Positions 49,150 to 62,081 of a stretch of DNA of 64,000 nt are shown here, one piece after another. The position numbers and the translations under genes are program-made. The notes under the pieces were generated by a model that made no database searches, had not been told where the DNA came from, and saw nothing but the letters and a program-made list of their open reading frames with translations. This DNA is from Maea johnstoni (taxonomy: Eukaryota > Annelida > Polychaeta > Spionida > Magelonidae): assembly GCA_963942565.1 (NCBI GenBank), contig OZ012687.1:14307445-14371444 (forward strand), given 5' to 3'. Each line of letters starts with the position of its first letter. Positions within the stretch are counted from its first letter, which is position 1.

Positions 49150-49462
49150 CAGTGTCTTAGCCAGGATTTAGAAACTGGGTGCCTAAAATTGGCAGTTGTA
49201 AAATCTTTGGGTGTCCAAATTTTTAAGGGGGATCAGAATATACTCAAATTTTAAATTATAGATATATATGAATTCATCAAAATAAGGCATGATATCATTA
49301 ATCAATGTCATGGGAATTATAAGGAGATGAAAAAATTCATCTATAAGATTGAGATTTTTAGAAATTCCACACAAAAAATGTGTGTCCTGAGGGGTTCTTT
49401 TTAAGGGTTTGGGTGTCCAAAAAGGCGGCCAGACGCCCTGCTGAGTGCTGGCTAAGACCATG
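49150..49462 (+). mobile_element. hAT-like MITE (subfamily 1)
   Basis: Same ends as the copy at 48582, 8-bp duplication TTTATAAT at 49142-49149 and 49463-49470. The two copies are very similar, which suggests recent activity. Confidence 0.9.
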
Positions 49463-49904
49463 TTTATAATTGTTATATGAATGTAATGTGGTTTCCCTTG
49501 TAAAATAAGGCACCCAAAAAGGTTGGCAATTGTCTAATTTGTACACATAATTCCAAGAGTCTGCTTGAGGATGTCTCTGATTTTGCATTCCATATATCAG
49601 CTGGAATTCATATAATATTGATGGTGAGGCACTCCCCCAGGTTAGTGCTGTTTATGAGTATTGACATATTGTTCGGTAATGCACTGTGGAGGCAGAGGAG
49701 CGTTAGGGAGAGAGGAGCGCACTGCTGGGTGGGATATTGATTGGTCGGCTGCATATACGGGAAAGACTCGATCGGTGCCTTGTTGAATCACAGCCGTGGC
49801 AGATAGGTGGAAAAACAAAACACAAATAGCGACAAACGCAGACTAGAACAATGTCTGTCGATCTCCTGTGGCAATGAAAATGACTCGATCAATGTTAGCT
49901 CAGG

Positions 49905-50016
49905 TTTAACAGGTGCATATTTACCACTCAACACATCCCCTCGGAAATAATGTATTTAAAACAAATACACTATTTCCCTGGTGAAGTGATGAGTGATCAA
50001 TTTGCACCTGTTCAAA
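49905..50016. mobile_element. Palindromic mini-element, ~112 bp
   Basis: AACAGGTGCA on the left pairs with TGCACCTGTT on the right. Pairing continues through CACTCA and GGAAATA.TGTATTT to the centre near 49960. A near-complete hairpin; class unknown. Confidence 0.65.
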
Positions 50017-51023
50017 ATACAGAGCTGGCAAGTGTCAGCTACACTCACATATATGGTGAGTTTGGTTCAAGTCAGAAATTTCTATCAGGGCCTTAATAGC
50101 TAGATACATGTGACAGAGCTTCAATCTTGCCACCAATGCTTAATAAGTACAAAAGATGACACTAAGATGTTTTAGTGGAGTAGTTTTAAAAAAATACAAT
50201 TTTCAACTCATAAGTACAAAAAGTTCTCGTTCATTGTGAATTCTAGGACCACTTCTGGATTCTGCGCATGCTATCAATGTTAATTATGAGGTAAAAGCTC
50301 AAAAAAGGAATGTTTTGAATATGACTAAGTAACCCAAGGTACTGCTGTGGTTGCATGTGAGTGTCTAGTACGTTGATATTGTGGTGACATATCTCTCAAT
50401 CAGCCTGGTCATATGAGAATATCTGGGACAATGGTTCAATTGTTCAGTAGTCCTGACCCTATTATCTTTTGTTTACAGTACTCAACCTGAAATAATTTAC
50501 TACTTAGCCTGTCTTCTTAAGAGCTAGTTATCTAATTGAAAATATGAATGATAGAATATGCACTATTTCTTTTGGACTTCGCTTTTTTGGGGCAGATGAA
50601 TTCAGAAAGTACTGTACGGTGAAACACTGCACTGACCCTCACTTGCATGTGATTGATTTACATATCTTGACCTGATTTAGCGTTTCCTGTATGTTTTTAG
50701 ATAAAAGTGTCAGAGCAGGATGCTGTATTGCTGATGTGAGGCAGGCAGGGTTGGTTGTTATCTTGTGTTGGTTGGAGATGTGCCAGGTCACTAGCAGGAG
50801 GCAGACTGGCTGGCGGTCAGGGACTGGTCATCATCCCAGCGTCCTGTCAGTCAGCGTACCAGGCTGACCAGCGTGGCAATGCCTTGTGTTCTCCCCTCTA
50901 GCAGAACTAATGGTGGGATCAGCAAACCAAACAGCCACACCCCCTAGAATAGCAGAACATGTGGCAAATATCATGATACACTACATATAAACACTGACTC
51001 TAATTGGTTTTAGGATCAAGGAG

Positions 51024-51334
51024 CAGGGTCGTAGCCAGGACTTAGAAACCGGGTGCCCAAAATTGACAATTGTAAAACTTCTGGGCATCCACATTTTTAA
51101 GGGGGACCACAATATACTCAGATTTCAACCATTAATATGTATGAATTTATCAAAATAAGGCATATCCTTATACAATGTCATGGGAATTATATGGAGATGA
51201 AAAAATCCAATTATATGCTTGAAATTGACATTTTAAGATTTTTTTTACAAAAGTTTTTGGGTGTCCTGAGGGGTGCTTTTTAAGGGTTTGGGTGTCCAAA
51301 AAGACACCCAGACACCCTGCTGGCTAAGACCATG
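51024..51334 (+). mobile_element. hAT-like MITE (subfamily 1)
   Basis: Ends CAGGGTCGTAGCCAGG and CTGGCTAAGACCATG. Target duplication TCAAGGAG / TCGAGGAG with one mismatch, so this copy is older. Confidence 0.85.
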
Positions 51335-51772
51335 TCGAGGAGTCCCTAGCAACTGGAAATTGACCATTGTTTCCTAACTAAGCCTAGAGATACAATAATT
51401 ATAAAGTTTGTTTCACCATAGTAAAGATGTTTTACCAAATGTATGCAATTTTATACACTGCTTGATTTAAGGCAACCACCTCAAGATGTTGCGAGTAACA
51501 ATGAAGTATTTTTCACAAATTCCGCCAGCTTAATTGTCTCCTCTGAGTTATTTCATTCCTGTCTTATGACTAAGCAGTGTCAAATGTTTATCTGTTTGTG
51601 CCTTTGTGGTCAGTAGGTAGAATGGCCAGACAAGCTGGCCATGCCCTAGCAAGGATTTGGCAGTCTATGTTTACCATTTAGACTGTCTTTCGCTGAGAAA
51701 TATCACCCATCTGGCATCTGGCCTGTTGGCTGGACAATGGCTTCCCAGGTTTATAAATCAGTCAACACAGGA

Positions 51773-52084
51773 CAGGGTCTTAGCCGATATTTCGAAACAG
51801 GGTGTCCAAATAGAGGTTTCATAGACTTTTGCGTGTCCAAAGTGTGGTACAAAATACATACTACTAATAAGATAGACCCTACACCTTTACAGATTTTGCT
51901 TTTTTAGGCCAGATACTGCTTTGTGTGTCTTATAAAATTGACACTACAGCTTCTACATCTTCTATCTTCTAAGAAAAGTCATCTTCAGCAAATTCTGACA
52001 TAAACTTTTGGGTGTCCAAACTGTCAAAAAACAGTGTTCTGCGTGTCCAAATGACACGCTGGACGCATTACGGCTAAGCCCCTG
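51773..52084 (-). mobile_element. hAT-like MITE (subfamily 2), reverse copy
   Basis: Ends CAGGGTCTTAGCCG and CGGCTAAGCCCCTG. Exact 8-bp duplication ACACAGGA at 51765-51772 and 52085-52092. About 65 bp longer than the copy at 47853. Confidence 0.85.
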
Positions 52085-55000
52085 ACACAGGAACATTAAC
52101 CTTTTCCTTTTGAAATATTAGTTGCTGGTCTCAGACCGCCTGTCTTTCAACTGTATTCACTTACACATTTCTGCACAGAATGTATAACTGAATATGGCCT
52201 TTTACAATGAATACAGGTCCTGCTGGCTCTTGAATCCAGGACTTATAAATTGCATGTAGGGCATAACGTCATTACTATGAAGTTTGACAACCAATGTCAA
52301 AATCCTGGTTAGACCTAATTGAATGCTTTGTGATATATCTCAAGGCAACATAGTATTAGGTCGACTTAGGTACTGAAAGTATTGATTGTTAACAGTTATA
52401 GATTATTATGGATTCAAGGTTCATCATACCTAAAGAAATATTTGTTTTGACATTTCTGCTAGCCCCAAGTACGTGGACCACCATTGTTATTGAGCGCTAC
52501 TCCTGGGACTCTACCTTTCTCTACTTGGAAGCATTTTTTTAATTAAGACTCATCTGTTTCATTCCTAGTAAAGAGAGCCCTTAAGCTTTTACTGCCGCAT
52601 ATCTTCAAAAGTTTTTTTTTTTGCTATTTTTGATAATGACGAGGAGAAAACATATTTGAAGGAAAGTAGTTGACTGGATGTTGCATAACATTTCTGCTTC
52701 AAGTATTTAATAAATGTTTCTTTCATTAGATAGAATGATAGATCCTCAAAATAATCTTGTGCTTTTGACAATTTGACTGCTACTCACACGAACAGATTGA
52801 TGTGTAAGGTCCCTGTCCCCGGGTTCTATCATTCCTGCTCTGGTATGATACTCTTAGCGCACAATGAACTCTCAGTGTTGCCTCTAGGATTTTTAGAAAA
52901 AGGGAGTCCCGCCATGGTAGAACATTATAATCTGGGAACCTCATGGCTTACAGAGTTGGATGTACATGTATTTGATGAGTCTTCACCCTTTGAGACACCT
53001 ATCTTGAAAGAAAGAGTGAGAAATATACTGCTGTTGTCATTGATCTCGACTCCCTTTTCACTAGTCTAAACACTAAATAACATCACACTGGCGCTCCCAT
53101 AGCAAGAGTATTCTCCGTGTTTATGATCTACTGACGCCTACAAATGACTGCCATGACAAGTTGTTTGGAAACAGTAGTCAAAACACATGTGATCTACTCG
53201 TCAGGTCAGCACCTGAGCATGCCTGGGAGGTTGCCTATATATTACCCCCCCCCCCCCCCCTTCTTATTACCACATAGAGACATCAACTGGCACTAAGATG
53301 CTACTTTCCCTTGGGGAAATCACGGCCATTCCTACCATCTCTCGCATTCCTGTCTATGAAGACGAGTATTTACAGTTTATTTGCCAGGTCTCATAGGTCA
53401 GTGCTTTTGCCATTTCTCCTTGACTATCAATAATCTCTCAGGAAGCTACCTGCTGACACAAACAGGAACTGTTGGAAGAAAAAGCTATGCCCCCTGACTT
53501 GGCTTAACCTGTTCATGCTTACAACAGCTGAAGAAAGCTGGGTATTTTGGTTTATAGTTCATTCAAACTGGAGCGTCTTTAGGAACTCTTTTGGGGGCGA
53601 AATGTCAATCAGAATCCCAGCTTCAACTCTTATTGTAAGTTTCTGAATTGTATGCATTGGTACTTTGGTAGGGTGGCTAAGTGTGGATTGTAATTAGATC
53701 TGACATATCATGAATGCAGTTAGCATTATTCCCTATGAAATGATAAGGGTCGACCATGATTTAGTTTGTCATGCAGAAAAGCTGTTCTCTGTTCTGCATT
53801 ATTCATGACTTATGGTTCTTGCCAGTTAGAGGTTATTTAAGCCAGGAGCAATTATGGGGTCTATTGGGCAGTGCCTGGTCTGCGCTTTGAGGTTGGAGAG
53901 AAAAGTACATAAACCTTTCTGCTACATTAGGCAATAAAAGAGATTCGAGGTAAAAAGGGTGTGTAAAGACTGGGCCTCTGTGAAACTGTGTGACAATGGG
54001 GGATTTACCTGCACTGCACACCTGTATGACAAAGGGCCTAACATGCATGCTCTCTGGGTCACTTTGTATCTTATGGTAGAACTGTCAGTTGAGTGAAATG
54101 TACACATGTCAGCTCACGTGGCGTCACTTCAAAGTGGGCCCTCCTGAAAGATGAAGCCCTTACCTGGAACTCCCTCATCATCCTTTTGGTCTGGATGGCT
54201 CCACATCAGTTCATAATGCCCCTTCTTTTTGAAAACAGCAACATGTTAAACTTCGCATTCAGGCCCGCCTCCCAGTCCCTGCAGTCTTTTTCTTCCAAAC
54301 ATGTGTATTTTTGTGTACAAAGGGATATGATGTATCCCTTATTTGATAAGTACAAAGTTTGATAACACATTCACACAGATAATGTTTATATAAGGAAACT
54401 TGACATTGAAGGTTGTCAAGTGGGGCAGGATGCAGACACAACAAACTTGCCTGGCAGTCTGGCACATCTATTATTTCAATTAAAAAAAAAAAGTGTCAGT
54501 CTATGGTTTTGCATTTGTAAGCCCTACTTTATAAATACGCTTTGAAACCATATATAATATTATAAAACAAACAATGATTTTTAAAAGGCATCATCAAATA
54601 CCTTTATTGTAGAAATCCACAGGTATTCAGTATTGTCAAGCCCTGAACTCGCCTAGTGATGTTATGATGGGAGCACACTGTGTGTAGTGCACTGTGATTT
54701 ATAGGTTTATAGCTCTGAGTCATGACAACCCAATAAAATGCTGTCATAATTACTGGCCAATTGAGCAGCAGCATGTTACAGGGAAAATTACTGCTAACAC
54801 GATTAGTTTTATTGTTGGGAATGTTTTCCAGACCCGCCTACTATGTACCACCATCCCATATATGTCCTCCACTGAAATATGTTACTGGGGGCAGGAGTTT
54901 GATATGGGTCAATTACCATGACACTTTACTAAGTGACTGTGATAAAGGTCTTCCTGAACCAATCGGTTGTGCATAATATGAAATCTATTGTGGCTATGGA

Positions 55001-55712
55001 CTATATAGATGGGGTCATTTTAGTGTTAGTACAAAAAGAATACAACAAATTGTTTTTCTGAATCAATCTTTCTACAGAACAAAATAAAAAGGGGTCAGTC
55101 GAAACAAAATCAATTACAACAAAATCCACAGGATATCAGATTTGGGTCAGATTTCTAAGGAGAAGATCGGAAAAATGAGACTTTTGAGCCTTTCAAAGCC
55201 TTAAATTCCTACTTGCAAAATTAGGCCATCTCTCTGACGCTTGTTGCGCAAAGCTTTTAGTTCACTGAGTAATTATTGGTGGAACTGTGAGAGCCCTCCA
55301 GGCTCCGAGAAACCTCAAATTCTTCGCCAATTGGTCTCTTGTGGATCTCAGCATCAATCATCCTGCAAAGCGGAGTCTTGATGCTTCTTGAAGGCAGAGC
55401 TTGTGGTGCGAGTTGACGTTAAATGCACAGCAACCCACTTATTGGTGACGTATTGATTTCATCCATTCATAACCTGCCATTCATTCAGCTAGTCGCCCTG
55501 TAAGCCTGTGGCTAAATGATGGGCAGGATTTAACTCTCTCTTTCCTAGTATTTATCTACAAAATTTTGTCAAAATGTATGTACATCAATACTTATTGTTT
55601 TAGAAATTAATTGTATTTGTTAATAAATCATCTCATGCTGATCTCTCAGTGTGTTTCTATGCGATTCAAACGCAGCTCAGTCACCTCAGTGCTTATACTG
55701 TTTTTTGCCTTT

Positions 55713-58700
55713 GGGTCATATCAGGATATTACAGGACATGGAAGTTCGAAAAAGAATATTGTATTTGACTAGAAAACTTTATATATTCTGAAAATAGACC
55801 TTTCAAAATGTGTGAAAAAGTTTGAATTTTTTTCATTTTGTCATGCCAACCCCCCGGGGACTAGCCAATTACCTGTAAGTTATGTTCACTTGGGGTCTGG
55901 ACAGGACAATTAGAAAATTGACCCTATTTTTTATCAAGTAATTAAAATCAAACTTTTTTTCTACAAATTAGAAATATGTATACCAGTAGTAAAATTTGAT
56001 ATGTTATAGTGTGTCCTTTAATCATAAGTAATTGATTTATTGTTCATTTTTTGATTGGAACAATCCAGTCTGCTACATTTGAGATGCTATTTTTTCATTA
56101 ATTTTCTTATTTCAAATGATAAAATCATAATTTTCACAACCTACCCTCTCTATACCAGTGTCTTCCATGTGGCATGAAATTTTTTCACCAAGGTCATGAT
56201 GGGGGATGCTACCGCCCCCCTAGACATTTGTCCTGTCCAGACCCTCCTGGGGTGCGGACAGGAAAAATGGGGTCTGGACAGGACAACTGATATGCATTTA
56301 TGTTTAGAAATAAATAGCAAATGTAGAAATTCCTTTTCCATAATTGACATAGGAACACACTACTGAATGGGATTAACATAAATGTTGTACTTTTAAGGTG
56401 ATCTTATATTTTGAATTATGACAATGTTTGCAGATAACCAGATACAAACAATACCAAAAAAGTTGCTAAATGAAATTTAGGAAATATGATTTTCCGTACA
56501 CCCAATTCCCACTAAATATAAATGCCAGGTGGGATAGGTTATTCAGTTACATCTAGTCTCAATATATGGATTAATATTGTTATTTCAAATTGGAATAGGT
56601 GCTTATTAAAATTCGTTGACTCAATTTGGCTGGTAACATCCTGCAAGAACTTCTCATTTATTTCATTATCATCAAGGCGGCTAATATAGAGAAGAGTAGG
56701 AAAAGCGAAAACCAGAAAAAAGATTTTTAAAAACACTAGATAAAAAGAAAAAAGATAAAATTAGGAAAAAGAAACAGAGAGATTTGAAGAGGCAACCATG
56801 AAAACTGAGCAGCAAGAAGAGAGGGGAACACTAAATATATCAGTGCAGCATAATATCTGATCTTGATAGTCAAGATCCAATTTTGGAACTCTAGCATGGT
56901 GCTAATGCACATAGTTATCGTTTGTATAGTACTAATTATGGCAAAATGGTTCATTTTCAAATTTGGGAATCAACTGACCACTTGGAGTTGTTTGAAGCAT
57001 TACTCAGATCCAAAATGTAATAGCAGTGTATATAGTATCTCATTACTGGAGAAACTGGTTTCGCTACAAGGATCCTGTTAATTTTAGAACTGTTAATCGG
57101 GTTCCTCAGGCCGAATTAAGGAAACCAAGGAGGTAATTAAGCAGTTTGTGTGCAGTACTAAGGGAACATATCTGTTTCTAGAAAGTTACTAAGTACTTTA
57201 ACCCCTTACATCAGACAAATAGTTCATTAAATGTTTGTTTATTTTGTTATTAAGGTTTTAGCTGTTAGAGTGACAGCTCACCACCCTAAATGATTGATTA
57301 TCTGTCAATTACCTGTTATTGCAATCTACCATTCCTATGTAGGTAACATGTATTGACCATCCTAACTGAAGGGGTGCCACCCTTAGTGGATACTTGTTAA
57401 TTACAATTGACCAATCCTCTATGTTGTACATAAATACCTGAACATGGAATGAGCAAGCAGACAGGGAGACAGAGAATTTAGACAAAGCTGGAGTTTCATG
57501 ACGATGGTTTAGGCTATGGACTTGAATCAATATGTAAAACTACATATGATTAGTCATGTGTACATACTCTCTGACCTATCCCCACCATAACACCTGTAAA
57601 GGTGAGCGTTAAAGACCCCTTGATAAGTCACAAATTTCCATTTGACAGTAGTTTTTAATCCTGTCTACTAGTGTCTAGACTGAAGTGTATTTCCTGTCCT
57701 GACTGACTTCCTCTTAGGAAGTTGCATGTATCTCAGTATCCTATCTTGACTCAATTCCCATAAGGGAGTTTTAAATCATTATATCCTACCAGCAGGATTA
57801 ACCAGAATATAACTTACAAATCATTAAATATATTGTACTGTGAATTGATGTGAAACACTCATAAAGCAGATCATGAGGGCTGAATGATATGGTAGTGAGT
57901 TAGTACATGCACTTTAAACTACCGTATGATTATATTCAGCTCTCATGACCAGCTACTATGTTTAATTTTGATTCAGATGTTGAGTCCTTCTGAAGTCCAT
58001 TACCAATGGCAATGAAATATAGATTTGTATGTGTATTCCATTGAAATTATATTAATCTATCTCAAATATGTTAATTAAAAGGCACTGTTATGAAGGCAAA
58101 GGTGAAAAAACTTCAGTTAAAGGAACTGACTAAGCATATTTCTCAACTTAAATGATCGCCTAATAAAACATATTCTTGGTACTTGATTATTCCAGTAATA
58201 GCAGATTTTTTATCTTATTATGTTCTACTAACCTAAGTTGAATGTTGAATAGAGTAATTTTATTAGGAAAAAAGGTTCTCTTCCTCTTTTATTAGATAAC
58301 TATCTGCTCCAGACAAATATGTCCTGTCCAGATCCAGACCTCATGTCCTGTCCAGACCCCTAAAGAGTGTTACAAAATGGGGCAAAATTCTATGAGTGCC
58401 TAGGAATTTTATTTTTTTCAACGTATTGAAGTTGACTTTAAAACCTTCTCTAAATAACGGCACTATGTGTTTATAAGAAGAAAGTTTCAGACAAGAAGGA
58501 ATTTTTACTTATGTGTTGGTACCAGAAAACCATGTCTGAATGATGTCCTGTCCAGACCCTTTTTAAATTTGCTATTATTTCAGTCAAACTAAAATATTTT
58601 CAAACAAACTTTTTTGTAAAAGATGTGTTTCTAACTAAAGATTCACACAGGTTCTAAACCATTTTTGAAATTCTGCCATATTTTGGATAAAATAAGTTTT

Positions 58701-58751
58701 TCTCTTCAAAATGTCCTGTCCAGACCCAAAACGGATACTGTGATATGACCC
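55713..58751. mobile_element. ~3-kb inverted-end element with sub-terminal 15-mers
   Basis: Ends GGGTCATATCA and TGATATGACCC are inverted; CTTT (or CCTTT) stands outside both. The 15-mer GTCCTGTCCAGACCC occurs on the + strand at 56230, 58345, 58545 and 58713 and on the - strand at 55893 and 56270, with one-mismatch copies at about 56250 and 58321. They cluster within 0.6 kb of each end, as transposase-binding repeats do. No transposase frame is visible. Superfamily unknown. Confidence 0.55.
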
Positions 58752-59000
58752 CTTTCCTAATTAAGCAAATCTTTTCATCAATGATTCATGATTTGCATAA
58801 CTTAATTTTGAATTGTGTCCTTTCGCCACTCTTTCAGTAAAGATGGTATCAAGTATTTTGGGACAGTTTTACTTTATTAAAATCAGTTGGTCATTTTGGT
58901 CAACTATCATTCAAAATTGTATGAACTTATCAATTTCTTTGTTTTCCTACACCACAATTTGAACAAAGTGTAACCTTAGAACTTCCTGGAAGATCGCAAA

Positions 59001-59370
59001 GGCAGCCCAACCAGAGTGATATAGTGTGTCTGGCTGATCCTTTAAGATCTGCCTTGTATACTGAATCTGATTAGCTGTACATACATGTATGTATTTGAAC
59101 AGAGGCAATTTACTGCTTTTAACAGTGATGTTAAGGGTTTGTTATGACCCTTATGAGTTCGTCTTTTGAATGTGTTTCTGAAATGGCAGCCCAACCATCT
59201 GGAGTGATATAATATGTGTCTGGCTGATCCTTTAAGATCTACCTTGTATACTGAATCTGATCAGCTGTACATGTATGTATTTGAACAGAGGCAATTTACT
59301 GCTCTTAACAGTGATGTTAAGGGTTTGTTTGACTCTTATGAGTTCGTCTTTTGAATGCATTTCTGAAATG
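59001..59370. repeat. Tandem duplication, two ~184-bp units
   Basis: GGCAGCCCAACCA starts both units (59001, 59185). They match closely down to GTTCGTCTTTTGAATG and TTTCTGAAATG. Few differences, so relatively recent. Confidence 0.9.
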
Positions 59371-60767
59371 TTTTGTGGAAATCCAGTGAGGAAGGCTAAT
59401 GACTGCTGGCACTATGCCAGGGACTAAGGCAATTATGAATACATGTTATCAAGCTGGAAGTTGGTTCAATACTGCAACCGTAATTAATGCTGCTGTAAGT
59501 ACAGCAGGTTTGAATTCATCCACCATTTCAATTGAAAGTAACCAGTTACAAATTTTACTGTCTGGTAAAATATTCTGCAATAATTCATCTTTTCTAGTAG
59601 TTCCAAATTATAAACTACATGGAAACCTTTATTTTATAAAATGCACTTGATGTTGTAGACAAAATCGAAAAGAAAAAAAAGAATATTAAAAACTAGTCTG
59701 TTTTGTCTTATCTTCTCTGGAATACAATGATGCCCATCCACAGTTACATGTTTTTTGTTAAAATTATTTCTATTCTATATTGGTTAAAATTGTACCTCTT
59801 TAATTTTTTTCTATGAACAATTTTGTTTGACAAGTCTAAGAAATCCTGCACACTCTCCAGTGGTAAACAGCTGCAGGAGAGGAAATTATTATTTACAGAA
59901 TGTGAATAGGCCTGACAAGTGTCTTTATAAAAAAGCATATATATATTTGTCTTTCTTGGAGAGTCTAGTTTTTCAGCAGTAGTAGACTGTGAAATGCTTG
60001 TTTTTCCCAGCAGAATATGAGCAGCAGAGCAGAGCCTGTGTTTGTTGAGGAATTCTTGCCCCAGGAGAGGGGGGGTTGGTAGCGGCAGGCCGTTCATGTG
60101 CTAGCTGTACATGCAGTATGCAGTGTGACCTGAGACAGTCTTTATTACAGTAACACCAGCCCTACATGCACATGGCTCTCACCTGCTCCACCCGGTGAAG
60201 GCAGCCCAATTACAGGTGCTAGAACCCTAGAACTAAAGGGATGGTTAGAACACCCAGCCGGCCATGAAATAGGTCAGCTACAGGGTCTGGGGATAGACAT
60301 GCCATTGTTAGATAGGGGTGCTTATGTTGCTGGTTGTAAAAGGTAGTGTTATCGGAGCATTCTGGTGCAGTGGAGTGGGCTAACATGTTATCATGGTGTG
60401 CGTCCTCTAGATGGTGATTCACTGAATCCTGGTGCATTGACAAAAGGTGCTGGGGCACCTATTGAAAAGCATGGGCTGATAAACGCACACTCACTACATA
60501 TGCTGAAATGCAAAAAATTGTATAATGATCAAGTTGCATGCACATACAGAATTTAATTATCTCAATCTCACGCTAATGCAACATTTGTGAAGCCCTAAGA
60601 ATGTGTCTTTACAAGAGACAATAGTCTAGCTGTTTATTTATAAACCTAGGTCAGGCCTCAACCTTGAAGCTTCAATCTTTATTGGGATTCTAGTGGTGGG
60701 TGGTGAGTCACTGGTGACCAAAATGTTAATCCAGGGATTCACAGGAAATTATGAAAAGATATACATG

Positions 60768-61052
60768 TGGGACAAAGTAGCTCAGTTGGTTAGATGTCAG
60801 ACTAGTAATCAGTAGGTCGCTGGTTCAATTCCCGGCCTCCGCACTTTGGTCTGTCCATGAGCAAGGCAGTTTATTCCATATTGCCTCTTAGCATTAAAAA
60901 GGCAGTGCTTAGAGCTTGTGCACTATATGCTGCCGGCTGCTCTGAAATATCCCTCGGGGGATTGAAATGGTCTTTGTATGTACAGGCCTGCTAGGGGAGG
61001 AAGGTCGTGTGAGAACTTCGGTGGATACAAGACTATTAACCGAATACCTTTA
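60768..61052 (+). repeat. tRNA-derived SINE, second copy
   Basis: A box TAGCTCAGTTGG (60778-60789), B box GGTTCAATTCC (60822-60832), then the same body as at 42108 with a ~25-bp deletion after the tRNA-like head. The tail includes AACCGAATACCTTTA. Confidence 0.85.
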
Positions 61053-61740
61053 TGTGTATGTAACTTCAAAATGAGTGGTCAACCATGTCCGACACTAGAG
61101 GTCTCCCCTTAATGCTGTTGTCCTTTCCGAATATGGACTATATAATATATAGTAAATAGTACTCTTGAATAATGGTAAAGGTTATATAACTAAGGAACCT
61201 GATTAGAATGGATTATATTTGTGCACAAATTATAACTTTGAAATACTTGATGTATGCTTATAAATGTTTTATTTATAAAACGCATCTAATGTATTAGAGC
61301 ATTCACATTTGATAAATGTACTTCTTGCTACACACAAAACCTTTAGGTAATTTTTGAAGATGCAATTGGGCTCCTTGAATTATAACTTAATTTCGAGCCC
61401 TGCTATGTAAAAAGCTAAATCCTTCTCCTCCTCTTTATGATACTACTTAAGAACACGTGCACCAGGCCACTGATATCTTGCCATTGCTTGGATTTAAATG
61501 GTGACTGTTAAGGTCATGTGTTATCAGCTTTGATCTACAATGGTAGTGGTACTCACATATACAGTTGTTTTATCCCTTCGCAGATAAGGCCAGTGAATGA
61601 TTGTACTGTTGGCTTGGTGAAGATAGAGCGAGTGACAGTTGACCTTTGACCCGGCTCCTGTAACATCTCTCCATGAGTAGTAGGCAACTTGACATGTGCT
61701 TATGTGCATGTCTGCTTTCTTGAATGTAAATAGTATGCAG

Positions 61741-62081
61741 CATAGTCTTGGCCAGCAGGGCGTCATTTGGACACCCAACCCCTCAAAAATCACCCCTCAC
61801 CTCAGGACAACCCCCCTCCCCCCCCCCCCCCCCCCTAAAGAAAAAAAATTGTTACAATTTCATAAAATGTCACTTTTGAGCATATAATTGATTTTTCTCA
61901 CCTCAATATAATTCCCATGACATAAGGATGTTATATCTTATTTCAATAAATTGATATTGACACATATTTATGGTCTTAATTTGAGTATATTGAGGTCTCC
62001 CTTGAAATATAGGATGCCAGCCCAAAATTTTACAATGACCAATTCTGGGCACCCAGTTTCTAAATCCTGGCTAAGACCCTG
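61741..62081 (-). mobile_element. hAT-like MITE (subfamily 1), older reverse copy
   Basis: Starts CATAGTCTTGGCCAGCAGGG and ends CTGGCTAAGACCCTG. Flanks GTATGCAG and CATTGCAG match at six of eight positions. It contains a C-rich run (61811-61835) absent from the other copies. Confidence 0.8.

Noticed and set aside
52575-52790. Another TTAA-type MITE
   Set aside because: It has CTTCAAAAG and ATTTGAAGG motifs like family B, but I could not see matching ends.
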